Source of the DNA: Pirellulales bacterium
Lineage (GTDB): Bacteria; Planctomycetota; Planctomycetia; Pirellulales; UBA1268
Assembly: GCA_018401745.1 (NCBI GenBank)
Contig: JAGYJY010000005.1
Coordinates: 124,001 to 188,000 of the forward strand
Reading direction: 5' to 3'
DNA length: 64,000 bases
Part shown: positions 8,948 to 18,868 of the stretch, piece by piece
Layout: each line of letters starts with the position of its first letter
Position numbering within the stretch: position 1 is the first letter of the stretch
Position numbers and translations under genes: made by a program
The notes under the pieces: model-generated
What the model saw: the letters and a program-made list of their open reading frames with translations, nothing else
The model's database searches: none
What the model was told of the DNA's origin: nothing

Positions 8948-9092
8948 TTCCTGGCCAGCGACGAGACTTTTGCCGCCCACCGAGCCGAACCACGGCAACA
9001 GGGGAGGCGAGGTGGGTCGGCGAACGCTCGAGGAGCCTAAAGGCCTATCCTGGCCAGCGACGAGACTTTTGCCGCCCACCGAGCCGAACCAC
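8948..9092 (-). repeat. Repeat module A, two copies in minus orientation
   Basis: A 44-bp sequence occurs twice here, at 8948-8991 and 9049-9092, with no difference I can see. Read on the minus strand it matches the start of module A at 20890 and 25054 (core GGCGGCAAAAGTC, then CCAGGATAGGCC and GAGCGTTCGCCGACCC). It fills the gap between the EF-G start and cstA, the only place in the window where module A is inverted. Any promoter for the EF-G gene must lie in or near it. Confidence 0.8.
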
Positions 9093-9160
9093 CTGCGTCT
9101 TCCGGCCGTGGGCAATCAGCCGTACGCTTGTGGATATCGTCGTTCTGGGAACACATCGCC

Positions 9161-11083
9161 ATGTCCGCGTTGCTGATTGTGCTGATCGCCGCCTTTTGCC
9201 TGGCGATCGGCTACCTCACCTACGGCCGCTGGCTGGCCACCTGCGTGTTTCAGCTCGATCCTCAGGCCGTGGTGCCGAGCGAATCGCTTCGCGACGACCG
9301 GGACTACGTTCCGACATCGCCGGCCGTGGTCTTCGGGCATCATTTCACGAGCATTGCGGGCACCGGGCCGATCGTGGGTCCTGCCCTGGCGATCATGTGG
9401 GGCTGGCTCCCTGCTGTGATCTGGGTGCTCATCGGATCGATTCTGATCGGCGCGATGCACGACATGGCAGTCCTTGTGGTCAGCCTCCGCAACCGCGGCC
9501 TGACGGTGGGGGAGGTGGCAGGACGGCTCCTGAATCCGCGGGTTCGGCTGCTGTTTCTGGTGCTGCTGTTGTTTGCCCTGTGGATCGTGCTGGCGATTTT
9601 TGGGTGGGTGATTGCCAGCGTGTTTGTGCAGTTTCCCGAGGCCACGCTGCCGGTTTTCCTGCAGATCCCAATCGCGGTTTGGATCGGGCTGGCGGTGCAC
9701 CGCCGTGGGGGCCGGCTGCTGGGGCCGAGCCTGCTCGCCCTCGCCTTGATGTATGGCACCGTCTGGCTGGGTGCGGGCTGCCCGGGCCTGGAGTGGGCTG
9801 GAGGCTGGATGGGAGATGCCGTGCGGAGCCTGAATGCCGCGGTGGCTGGGCTGCCCGTGTGGGGCTGGGTGGCGGTGCTGCTGGCCTACTGCTACGTGGC
9901 GAGCGTGCTGCCGGTCTGGATGCTGCTGCAGCCGCGAGACTACATCAACAGCCTGCAGCTGGTGACGAGCCTCGTGCTGATTGTGGCCGGCCTGACGGCA
10001 GCCGCTTTTTTTGGCGGGGCAGCCGGGGACGGCCAGCCACTGCAGCTGGTGGCCCCGATGATCAACCTAGAGCCCGAGGGAGCGCCACCGATCCTGCCGT
10101 TCCTGTTTGTCACGATCGCTTGCGGGGCCGTCAGCGGGTTCCACTGCCTCGTGAGCTCCGGCACCAGCAGCAAGCAGCTGCGGTGCGAGACTGATGCTCA
10201 GCCAGTGGGCTACGGCTCGATGCTGCTGGAAGCATTTCTGGCAATACTTGTGATTGTGGCCGTAGGAGCTGGCATCGGCCTGGGCTGGCCCCAGGAGCAT
10301 CCCGGTCTGACGGGCACCGCCCTCTGGCAGGAGATCTACGCCAACTGGACGAAGGTCACCGGAGGCACGGCGATTGCGGCGTTCGTCGTCGGTTCGGGCA
10401 ACATGCTTGAGGCGATTGGCATCGACGCGGTGATGGCCCGGGCGATCGTGGGGGTGCTGGTGGCGAGTTTTGCTGGCACCACGCTCGATACCGCCACGAG
10501 GCTGCAGCGGTATGTCGTGCAGGAACTTGCCGGCACCCTGCTCGGCTCGACCGCGGGCAAGCCGGCCTCTGCTGCCTCGGCCTTCAATCCGCTCCGCTGG
10601 CTGACCACGTCGCACGGCGCCACGCTGTTTGCCGTGCTTTCCGCCTTCGGGCTGGCGTTGTTTCCGGCCCCGGGGAAATCGTGGTCGTATGACAACCTGG
10701 GGACAGGAGGCCTGATCCTCTGGCCGCTGTTTGGAGCCACGAATCAGCTGCTCGCCGGCCTTTCCCTGATCGTGATTGCCTTCTACCTGCTCCGCCGTGG
10801 CCTTCCCACCTGGTTGGCGGTCGTGCCGATGCTGTTCATGCTGGTGATGCCCGCCTGGGCCCTCGTGCTCGACATCCGCCGCTGGCATGCAGGCGGCAGC
10901 CTCGGCCTGGCCGCCGTCGCCGCGGGGATGCTCGCCTTGGAAGCCTGGATGGTGGTCGAAGCAGCCCTCCTCTGGCCCAAAGTCCGCGGCGTCCTCGAAG
11001 AAACCGCCACCCCACCCCAGCCCCGGCCGCAGATCGCCGCGAAGCGGCGAACAGGCCGTCCCCAAACCCTCAGCGAGGGGTGA
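9161..11083 (+). CDS. cstA: CstA-family carbon starvation/peptide or pyruvate transporter
   Basis: This 640-aa polytopic inner-membrane protein belongs to the CstA family, whose members import peptides or pyruvate. It has the early signature FGHHFTSIAGTGPIVGPALA and about 15 hydrophobic segments, plus GTTLDTATRLQRY and the late LWPLFGATNQLLAGL block. I use ATG 9161; a TTG at 9128 would add eleven residues. The last 20 residues or so are encoded by repeat modules E and C, and the stop codon is inside C, so the original C-terminus was probably shorter. It converges on argS. Confidence 0.92.
   Translation: MSALLIVLIAAFCLAIGYLTYGRWLATCVFQLDPQAVVPSESLRDDRDYVPTSPAVVFGHHFTSIAGTGPIVGPALAIMWGWLPAVIWVLIGSILIGAMHDMAVLVVSLRNRGLTVGEVAGRLLNPRVRLLFLVLLLFALWIVLAIFGWVIASVFVQFPEATLPVFLQIPIAVWIGLAVHRRGGRLLGPSLLALALMYGTVWLGAGCPGLEWAGGWMGDAVRSLNAAVAGLPVWGWVAVLLAYCYVASVLPVWMLLQPRDYINSLQLVTSLVLIVAGLTAAAFFGGAAGDGQPLQLVAPMINLEPEGAPPILPFLFVTIACGAVSGFHCLVSSGTSSKQLRCETDAQPVGYGSMLLEAFLAILVIVAVGAGIGLGWPQEHPGLTGTALWQEIYANWTKVTGGTAIAAFVVGSGNMLEAIGIDAVMARAIVGVLVASFAGTTLDTATRLQRYVVQELAGTLLGSTAGKPASAASAFNPLRWLTTSHGATLFAVLSAFGLALFPAPGKSWSYDNLGTGGLILWPLFGATNQLLAGLSLIVIAFYLLRRGLPTWLAVVPMLFMLVMPAWALVLDIRRWHAGGSLGLAAVAAGMLALEAWMVVEAALLWPKVRGVLEETATPPQPRPQIAAKRRTGRPQTLSEG
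11023..11059 (+). repeat. Repeat module E inside the cstA 3' end
   Basis: A GC-rich hairpin module (CGGCCGCAGAT, then CGCCGC-GAA-GCGGCG, then CAGGCCG) matching copies near 25287, 25448, 44859, 59885 and 60054. Here it is translated as the Pro/Arg-rich tail of CstA. It directly precedes module C, the same order as elsewhere in the window. Confidence 0.75.
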
Positions 11084-11222
11084 GCCCGGGGCTGCCCCTC
11101 CGGCGTACAGGAGCAAGCGACGCCCGGAGGGCCAAAGCGCAGCGCATGTCCGAGCGAGCGAGGGCCTGGAGGGCCCGCAGTGAGCGTCCGGAGGGACAGC
11201 CCCGGGCTCACCCCGAGCGACC
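11073..11222. repeat. Repeat module C, subtype 1, in a convergent gap
   Basis: An inverted repeat of about 150 nt. The 5' arm at about 11076-11104 (GGGGTGAGCCCGGGGCTG...) pairs with the 3' arm at 11188-11214 (...CAGCCCCGGGCTCACCCC) with one mismatch in the central part. Between the arms is an irregular stem-rich region of about 80 nt. It occupies the whole space between the stops of cstA and argS. It is nearly the same as 60104-60250, and its 3' half matches 21120-21176. Confidence 0.9.
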
Positions 11223-13036
11223 CTACATTCGCGAAGGCACCGTGATCCCCAGCAGCTCAAGACCTTTGCGAAGCACCTGGCCGGTGAGGTCGCAGAGAGC
11301 CAGGCGGCTGGCACGTTCGCTACCCTCGGCCTTGAGCACCGGAAGGGCGTCGTAGAAGGTCGAGTAGGCCCCGGCAACCTCGTAGAGGTAGGCGGTGAGC
11401 GAGTTGGGCTTCTCGTCGGCTTCGACGTCTTCGAGGGCCTCGGGGAAGCGGAGCAGCTGGAGGGCGAGTGCCCTTTCTCGCGGATCGGCAAACGCGATCC
11501 CCTGTCCCTGCACGTCGCGGCGAAGCTGCTCGCGGTCGATGCCTCCCTTGGTGAAGATCCCCTCCACCCGAGCGACGGCATACTGCATGTAGGCGGCGGT
11601 GTTGCCCTTGAGCTCGAGCATCTTGTCGAAGCTGAAGACGTAGTCGGTGGTGCGGTTTTGCGAGAGGTCGGCGTATTTGATCGCGCCAATGCCAACAGCT
11701 TCGGCGATCTGCTGCTGCTCGTCGGGCGGTATCGGCTCCCCGCCCTGCCCGCCTGCGAGGAGGCCACCACCTCCTTGGCCCGGGCCACGCCTTCGTCCAG
11801 CAGCGCGTCGAGCCCGACCGTGTCGCCGGCCCGCGTCTTGAAAGGACGGCCGTCCTCGCCAAGGACCGTGCCGAAGGCGACATGCACAAGATCCACATCG
11901 GCGTAGCCCCAGGCTTCTGCGGCGGCAAAGACCTGCCGGAAGTGCTGGCCTTGCCGGTGATCGACCACATAGAGCATGCGGTCGGGCTTCCAGTTGGCCA
12001 TCCGCCAGCGGATCGTGGCCAGGTCGGTGGTGGCATAGAGGAAGGCGCCGTCGGCCTTGCGGATCAGCAGCGGCGGCTTGTCTGGGCCGTCGGTGAAGAT
12101 GCCGATGGCGGCACGGCTCTCGCGGGCGAGGCCCCTGGCGAGCAGCTCATCGACCACCTCGCCAAGCACCGGCTGGTAGAAGCTCTCGCCAAGCGTGTGG
12201 TCGAAGGAGACATGCAGGCGGGCGTAGATGCGGTCGATCTCGGCCTGACAGACCGGCATGAACGACTCCCAGAGGCGTCGGTTTTCCGGATCCCCCTCGT
12301 GGAGCTTGGCCGTTTCCAGCAGCACCTCGCGGCCGAGCTCTGGGTGCTCGGCGGCCAGGCGAGCGGCCTCGGCATCGGCAGCAAGTTCGTCTTCTTTCGC
12401 ATCGGCGGCCTTCCGCACGAGCCGGTACAGGCGGCCGAGCTCGGCGGTGGGATCGACCGCATAGGCCGCCTCGTCGCGGCAGTGCTTCCAGCCCCAGAGG
12501 ATCATGCCAAACTGCGTGCCCCAGTCACCGAGATGGTTGTCGGTGATCACAGCGTGGCCGCGGAAGCTGAGAATCCGGGCCAGGGCGTCGCCGATTACCG
12601 TGGAGCGGATGTGGCCCACATGCATCGGCTTGGCGACGTTGGGAGACGAGTAGTCGATGACAATGGTCTGGGGCTGCTCAACCGGGGGCACGCCCAGCCG
12701 CGGATCGGCCATGGCCTCAGCCACAAGCCGCCCCAGGGCCGCATCCCGCACGGTGAGGTTGATGAAGCCGGGGCCAACCGGATCGCCAGGGGGATCGAAA
12801 AACTCGCCGGCATCGAGCCGGGCGATGATCGCTTCGGCGACCTGCCGGGGCGGCTTGCCCGCTTGCTTGGCCAGCGGCATCGCGACGGTCGCGGAATAGT
12901 CGCCAAACTTCGCATTGGCGGTGGCCCGCACCATGTCGCCGACCGGCAGGTCGACGGCAGCTGGCACTTCTCCGGCAGCGGCGGCATCGGCGACGGCAGC
13001 GGCAACACGACGACGAAGTTCTTGGCGGAGATACAT
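11223..13036 (-). CDS. argS: Arginyl-tRNA synthetase (frame broken near 11750)
   Basis: ArgRS charges tRNA-Arg. The start at 13036 gives MYLRQELRRRVAAAV. The class I HIGH element appears as KPMHVGHIRSTVIGD, followed by GDWGTQFG and the catalytic core. After VVASSQAG the frame shifts by one base in a GC-rich stretch around 11741-11756. The other frame continues directly with EPIPPDEQQQIAEAVGIGAI, then KYADLSQNR and the anticodon-binding domain ending GITVPSRM. Total length is about 604 aa, normal for the family. As the likely sole ArgRS this must be functional, so an indel error is likely. Confidence 0.93.
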
Positions 13037-13116
13037 AGCAGGAAGATGCCTGAGGGAAGCGGTTGGCCGGCAAGCGTCGTGAGCCGGCGATGCAGTGGGA
13101 GACGACGAGCCGATGC

Positions 13117-13578
13117 TCACTCAGGCGAGGCCGGAAGCTGCTCTCCTGCCTCGCCAGCGGTCATCTGAGCGATCTCCCGCTGGGGAATCGAGTCGGGCAG
13201 GGCCACGCGACGGGCATCGCTCCAGAGGCCCTCGAGATCCCAAAAATCGCGGGCTTCCGCATCGAGCAGGTGCACCACCACGTCGCCGTAGTCGAGCACG
13301 ATCCAGCGGCCCTCTTCGTAGCCCTCGCTGCCCCGGGCGAGATCGCCAAACTGCTGTTTGAGCACCAGTTCGATCTCGTCGGCCATCGCATGAATCTGCC
13401 GCCGGCTCGTGCCGGTTGCGATGACAAAGTAGTCAAAAACCGGCGTCAGCTTCCGCAAGTCGAGGACGACGAGGTCGTTTCCCCGGGTTTCAGCTGCCAC
13501 ACGAGCGGCGGTGATCGCCCGCGTAAGCCCCTGGTCGTTGGCGGAATCTGGCGGGGGGCTGTTCTCAGGGCTCGTCAC
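13117..13578 (-). CDS. rsfS: Ribosome silencing factor RsfS (YbeB/Iojap family)
   Basis: RsfS binds L14 and blocks subunit joining when nutrients are short. The 153-aa protein shows the family core: DLVVLDLRKLTPVFDYFVI, then GTSRRQIHAMADEIE and GRWIVLDYGDVVVHLLD. A 25-residue N-terminal extension precedes it and an acidic tail follows. It lies 80 bp upstream of argS and 121 bp downstream of coaX, all on the same strand. Confidence 0.93.
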   Translation of the reverse strand: MTSPENSPPPDSANDQGLTRAITAARVAAETRGNDLVVLDLRKLTPVFDYFVIATGTSRRQIHAMADEIELVLKQQFGDLARGSEGYEEGRWIVLDYGDVVVHLLDAEARDFWDLEGLWSDARRVALPDSIPQREIAQMTAGEAGEQLPASPE

Positions 13579-13699
13579 GCGGGTCTCGTAGCTCGGGGCG
13601 GTCGGGGGCAGGAAGAGGCCTGCAGCTTTTCCTCACCACCATCCTAGCGAGGAAAAGCCGTCACGGAATCCTCGGAGGCCGCAGAAGAACGCCAGGCCA

Positions 13700-14545
13700 T
13701 CAACGGGCAACCGCCTTCTCCACCGCAAGCCCAACGCCCTCGAGCACCAGGTCGGGCATTTCCTTGACACCGAGAAACTCTTCCCGCACGGCAGACCGCC
13801 AGCCACCAGTGAGCACGACCTCAGCGTCGCCCTTGAGCGCCCGCCGGCCCTCGGCCACCAGCCGCGAGACCGCTCCGCGAAAGCCCCAGCCGATGCCGAC
13901 GGCAATCGCTTCAGCGGTCGCTGTGCCGGGCATGGCAGGCGGCATGCCACGCTCGAGGGCCGCAATCTGCGGCAGTTTGCTCGTGCCATCGGCAAGGGCC
14001 TTGGCCATCAGTGGGGCCCCTGGCAGGATCGCTCCTCCGAGATACACGCCTTTTTCTGAAAGCAGATCGACCGTCACGGCCGTGCCACAGTCGACCACCA
14101 CGGCAGGCCTGCCAGGGCTGCGAAGCCGATTGGCCGCGGCCGCGGCCGCCAGACGATCGATACCCACTTTTTCCGGCTGCGGCAGATCAATCTGCAGTGG
14201 CAGGTCGTCGGGGCGGATCCGCCGCTGGCGGAGGGTGCGATGCTGCGTGGCGGCAAGTTCCGCGATCATGGCCTCCAGGCGGGTGGCGGCGACGTCGTGC
14301 ACGCTCGCCACGAGCACCACCGCCGGCCCTGGAGCAACCGCTCGCAGCCACTCATCCAGGTTGACCGGATGAAACGAGCGGCTCGCCAGGTCCATGCGGC
14401 GGGCGAGCAGCGGCAGGGTGCCTCCCGTCGCCGGCTCCTTCATCACAGCGAGTTTGATCCGTGAGTTTCCGACATCGGCAAGCAGCACCGTGTCGACAGC
14501 AGCAAGACCTGCGGCAGGCGGTGAGGCCCCTGGCGGCTGGCTCAC
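13700..14545 (-). CDS. coaX: Type III pantothenate kinase
   Basis: CoaX performs the first step of coenzyme A synthesis, phosphorylating pantothenate. The acetate/sugar kinase-Hsp70 fold is marked by LLADVGNSRIKLAV near residue 22, VGIDRLAAAAAA and VVDCGTAVTVDLL. Length (281 aa) is slightly above the usual 250-260 owing to a Pro/Ala-rich N-terminus. It starts at GTG 14545, which overlaps the obg stop (GTGA), indicating coupled translation. Confidence 0.93.
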   Translation of the reverse strand: MSQPPGASPPAAGLAAVDTVLLADVGNSRIKLAVMKEPATGGTLPLLARRMDLASRSFHPVNLDEWLRAVAPGPAVVLVASVHDVAATRLEAMIAELAATQHRTLRQRRIRPDDLPLQIDLPQPEKVGIDRLAAAAAANRLRSPGRPAVVVDCGTAVTVDLLSEKGVYLGGAILPGAPLMAKALADGTSKLPQIAALERGMPPAMPGTATAEAIAVGIGWGFRGAVSRLVAEGRRALKGDAEVVLTGGWRSAVREEFLGVKEMPDLVLEGVGLAVEKAVAR

Positions 14546-15562
14546 GGCTTCTCCTCGGTCGACCCCTCAGCGGCTCGGTTCTTCAAGGCCCTGCCGACAG
14601 CGGCAAGCAGGCGATCGAGCCCTTGGCCCGTCGCAGCACTGATTGCCAGCACGTCGCGGCCGGTCGCTGTCTCAAGCCGGGCACGAACCTCGTTCTGCCC
14701 CTGGTAGTTCGCTCTTGCTCACCGCCACGATCTCCACCCGCTCGCCCAGGCTGGGGTCGTACTGGGTCAGTTCGGAACGAATCGCGTGGTAGTTGTCGAC
14801 CGGGTCGCTCTCGTCCACGGGCATCGGCTCGACGACGTGCACCAGAATGCCCGCCCGCTCCACATGCCGCAGAAACTCATGGCCGAGGCCAACCCCGAGA
14901 TGCGCTCCCTCGATCAGGCCCGGCAGGTCGGCCAGCACGAAGGTGCGATCGGGCGAGAGCGAAACGATTCCCAAGATCGGGGTCTTCGTCGTAAAGGCGT
15001 AGTCGGCGATCTCTGGCCGAGCTCGCGAAAGCCGCGAGAGCAGCGTGCTCTTGCCGGCGTTGGGCAGACCGACGAGGCCGACGTCGGCAATCACCTTCAA
15101 CTCGAGGCTCAGACGACGCACGCGGCCTGCCCCGCCCATCTCAAACTGCCGCGGGGCGCGGTTGGTCGACGACTTGAAGTGGGCGTTGCCGTGACCACCG
15201 CGGCCACCCTCCGCTACGACCACCTGCTCGCCCGGCACAGCGAGGTCTTTGAGAACCAGACCGGTCGCCTCATCAAGCACCGTTGTTCCGGGCGGCACCT
15301 CAATCACAAGATCGGGAGCCGAGCGTCCATGGCAGTCGGACGGCCCGCCGGACTGTCCGTGGCTCGCCCGCCAGCTCTGCCGGTGTGACACCGCAGCCAG
15401 GGAGTCGACTCCTGGCTTGGCAACGAGGATCACACTTCCTCCATGGCCGCCGTCACCGCCATCGGGGCCGCCGCGGGGAACGTATTTCTCACGGCGGAAA
15501 CTCATTCCACCACGGCCGCCATTGCCAGCGACAACCTCGATCTGGGCGCGATCGACAAACAC
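14542..15562 (-). CDS. obg: GTPase Obg/CgtA (frame broken near 14707)
   Basis: Obg is a ribosome-assembly GTPase. The N-terminal glycine-rich Obg fold (MFVDRAQIEVVAGNGGRGG...) is followed by the G domain with LPNAGKSTLL and ADLPGLIEGAHLGVGLG. The G4 position reads VSKSE rather than NKxD. The frame shifts by one base around 14702-14712. Uncorrected, the protein ends early at 14672; corrected, it continues NEVRARLETATGRDVLAIS and stops at 14542, overlapping coaX. Corrected length is about 340 aa, typical for the family. Confidence 0.92.
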
Positions 15563-15577
15563 GGTATGTGTGGGGCG

Positions 15578-15850
15578 TCAGGAAACTGCCGCCGCTCCAC
15601 CAACGGGACCGTCGCCGACATTCACGCGACGCCCTTTACGGTCGAAAAACACGACACCATCCGCGAGTGCGAAGAGGGTGTAGTCCGTGCCCATGCCCAC
15701 GTTGTTGCCCGGATGGAACTTGGTTCCCACCTGACGAACGAGGATGTTGCCGGCCTGCACCGCTTCACCACCAAACCGCTTCACGCCCCGCCGCTGCGCG
15801 TTGGAGTCGCGACCGTTGCGGCTTGAGCCTTGACCTTTCTTGTGGGCCAT
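15578..15850 (-). CDS. rpmA: 50S ribosomal protein L27
   Basis: L27 (90 aa) reaches toward the peptidyl transferase centre. It opens [19 protein letters not shown] and has the [14 protein letters not shown] and [13 protein letters not shown] signatures. It is 15 bp upstream of obg, the standard pairing. The usual partner rplU (L21) is not upstream; a large exported protein of unknown role is there instead. Confidence 0.96.
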   Translation of the reverse strand: MAHKKGQGSSRNGRDSNAQRRGVKRFGGEAVQAGNILVRQVGTKFHPGNNVGMGTDYTLFALADGVVFFDRKGRRVNVGDGPVGGAAAVS

Positions 15851-15880
15851 TCCAATTGCTCCCTGTCGGTAATGCTTCCA

Positions 15881-17744
15881 CTATTTTTCGTATTGGAAGA
15901 CCCACTCGTAGTCAATCCCCGGCGTACGGGAGACGGCTTCTTCGTAGATTGCGGGCCCTTCACTGCCAAAGATACCCGAAATGACAGCGAGCGTCGGCCG
16001 GGGCCATTCGCCGCCGTCGTCGGTTTCCAGACCACCGGCAATCGCATCGAGCCGCTCACGAAGCCGGTCGAAGGCTCCCAGCGAGCCCAGACGGGCCATC
16101 TCTCGCAGGTCGAGCCGCAGGCTCTCCAGCACCGCAACCGCCCGGCCACGCCTGGTCGCGGCGGCCACCCGCTCGAAGGCTCCCGCGAGATCGCCAAACA
16201 CAGCCCGCTCAATCGCTTGTTGCTGGGCGATCTCTGGCCGCTGATCGATCGCGGACGCCAGTTCCGCAAGCGTTTTCAGCGAAGATCCCTCCTCAATGAC
16301 GACGCCAAGCTGCTCAAGCACCGCAGCCCGCGCCGCCGCGGCCTCACCAGGCAGCTCGCTCTCCAGGCTTCGCAGGAGCGTGAACAGGTCGTCTGCGGCC
16401 ACCATGCCCAGCACTTCGTCGGCGGCACGTTCCTGCGTGTCGGCCTCGACCGACAGTGAGCGTTTCAAGCAGCACAACCAGCGGCCGCAGGCTCACGGCA
16501 TGACCTGGTTCCAGCGGGTCGCCGGTCGCTCCGTCGAGAAGATTCTGCCAGGTGATTCCCAGACGAGAGAGTCCGGTGGTGGGAGCTGCCCGCGTGACAA
16601 CAGCCCGAGAGGCTGCTTCCGCGAGAAAGGTGCCCAGCGCCATGCGGGGCGAGAGGCCCGTGGAGCCCACCATCATTTCCATCGGCCGACGGTCGACATC
16701 GTCGCCCGGCCTCCAGAAATCAAGCCGCAGCGACTCCATCGCAAAACGGTCGCCATCCGTCAGGATCAGGGCGAGGCCGTTGTCTGCCGGCTGCTTCTGC
16801 TCGTCCAAGAGGTCGGCACTTGCAGTCACCTTCGAGGCGAAGCGGTTGGTCAGCCCCTTGATGAAAATCGTGAACAGGTCGATCCGCGGATCCACCCCAT
16901 CCCAGACTGCCACGCCCCAGCGTTCCTCGCCTGGCTGCAGCAGCTCTTCGCTGATCGACACCGAGTCGTGCAGCGGCCGGGCGGGATCCTCTCGAGCCTG
17001 AATCGCCTCTGCAGCTCCGGGAATCACGCGGTCGAGGTACCCGCGGTAGGCGGCCAGCCCTTCCCGCGGCGTCACCGCCTCCTCGGTCTGCAGAACAAAA
17101 TGGGGCAGAAACCGCACGGCCTCCTCGAAGGCCTCGGTCAGCTGCGTTCCCGACGCCTTCAATGCCTCGGGCTCAAAGGTGCCGGCATCGATCAGCTGCT
17201 GCAGTTCCTCGGCATTGCCAACCCCTGCCTTGGGCTTGAGGCCGCCCACGTTTCGCACCCGGTAGACGAGATACCAGACGCGGGTTCGCTGCATGCGGCC
17301 GCCCTCGACTGGCACATCGATATCGATCTGCCGCGGCGGCTTGTAGGCAAACTCCAGGCACCACACGGCATGCTGGAAGGGGTAGCCGTAGGTGGCGGTG
17401 GTGCCACCTTCACGGCGGGCTGTGGCCTGACCGAGCAGCGTTCTGGAAACCGACGCTTCGTTGGGCTTCCAGTTCGGCGGGTTGCCGAGGGTGATCTCAA
17501 AAAACTCCTGCTGCCGAAACACGTTGGCAGCCGATATGTCCGCCGGGCTGGTGGGCGGAATCACCGTCAAGACGCCAGGGGCGAGTTCGCGATAGCCGGG
17601 CCGAGGGAGCTCCGCTGGCTGCCCGTCCTGGGCCTGTGCCATGCGGCTCGCCAAGAGGCCGCTACCGAGCAGGCAGCAGGCCAGTGCCATCAGTGCCGGA
17701 TGCGCCGCGAACGCTCGCTGGCCGCCAGAATGTGGTGAGGTCAT
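15881..17744 (-). CDS. Large exported protein of unknown function (frame broken near 16455)
   Basis: I do not recognise this gene. The start at 17744 gives a basic N-terminus and a hydrophobic stretch ending ASRMAQAQDG, a signal peptide. The mature part, about 580 residues, begins with a Pro-rich linker and a compact region (EFFEITLGNPPNW, YLVYRVRNVGG). The C-terminal 180 residues are Ala/Leu/Glu-rich and look helical. The frame changes by one base around 16451-16460: LLVVLLETLT in one frame continues as SVEADTQERAADEVLG in the other, to a stop at 15881. It is 30 bp upstream of rpmA on the same strand. Confidence 0.7.
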
Positions 17745-17876
17745 GCGACACTCCAAACCAAATCGCACGGGTAGCCCAAAAACAACGGAAAACCTTACGA
17801 AAATTGAGGGCATTGTGCAGGCTCCGCCATCAGTCGCCTATCCCAATCGATCGTCGCCACCACCGTCCGCCCTCCT

Positions 17877-18717
17877 TCAGGCAGCGGCGCGGACCCCGCC
17901 ATGGCCAGCGATGATGGCCTGATCGACCTCCTCCGCGAGGCTGGCGTAGTCCTGAGAGCCGTTGGATTCAGCGGCGTACTCAAAAATCGACTGCCCGAAA
18001 CTTGGTGCCTCGGCCAGCCGCACATTTCGTCGCACGCGGGTTTCGAAGAGCTTGGCAGAAGCCCAGGAGGGATGCCGCTCCAACGACGCCCCAAAAAACT
18101 CCGCCACATCACGGCCCACTTCGCTGGAAAGCCTGGTCGACGACTCATACATGCAGAGCACAACACCGAGCAGCGAGAGCCTGGGATTCACATGGTCGTG
18201 GACCAGCTCGATCGTCTCCAGCAGTTTGCTGAGGCCGTGCAAGGCCAGAAAGTGTGGCTGCAGGGGCAGGAGCACTTCGCCCACCGCCGCCATCGCGTTG
18301 AGTGAGAGCAGGCCGAGCGAGGGCGGGCAGTCGATCACGACGTAGTCAAAACGGCCTTCTCCGCCATGGCAGCGGGGGTCGGCCTCGAGCCGGTTTCGCA
18401 AGATCGCCTCGCGGCCCGGCTTGCCGGCGAGCGTCAGCTCTGCAGCCGAGAGATCGATGTGCGACGGCACGACCACGAGGTTTTCTGCCGCCTGCACGGT
18501 CGCTTCGGCCAGGGAGACATCGGCCGTCAGGAGGTCGTAGCCGCTGACAGAATGACTGCCCGGGGCTCACGCCGACGTGCAGCGTGGCGTGGGCCTGAGG
18601 GTCGAAGTCGATCAGGCACACCGAGCGACCAGCGCGGGCCAGTCCTACGGCCAGATTGACCGATGTGGTTGTCTTGCCGACACCACCCTTCTGATTCGCT
18701 ACTGCGATTGACCGCAT
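17877..18717 (-). CDS. parA: ParA/Soj-type ATPase (frame broken near 18552)
   Basis: ParA ATPases move chromosomes, plasmids or large protein cargos. The start at 18717 gives [20 protein letters not shown], with the deviant Walker A, then [13 protein letters not shown]. The frame shifts by one base around 18548-18556. The second frame carries [40 protein letters not shown] and the C-terminal helices, to about 280 aa in total. No parB-like gene is adjacent; the neighbours are the exported protein and an unknown membrane protein. Cargo therefore cannot be inferred. Confidence 0.88.
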
Positions 18718-18868
18718 CGATCCACCTCGTGCTCGCCTGGCACCGCGTGCTCGCCCAGTTCATGCGTGGCCGCCGGCATCACCAGTCGGTAAGGGGCGAG
18801 TGGGGCGGAGGGTAGGCCTTCCTGGCCTCTCACAACAGCCCACTTTTCGCCGCGGGCGGTGGCCACAC

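Noticed and set aside
10067..11222. Long minus-strand continuation of the argS frame through cstA
   Set aside because: It results from the frame break in argS. The continuation has no argS similarity, is antisense to a well-conserved membrane protein, and the true argS end lies in the other frame at 11223.
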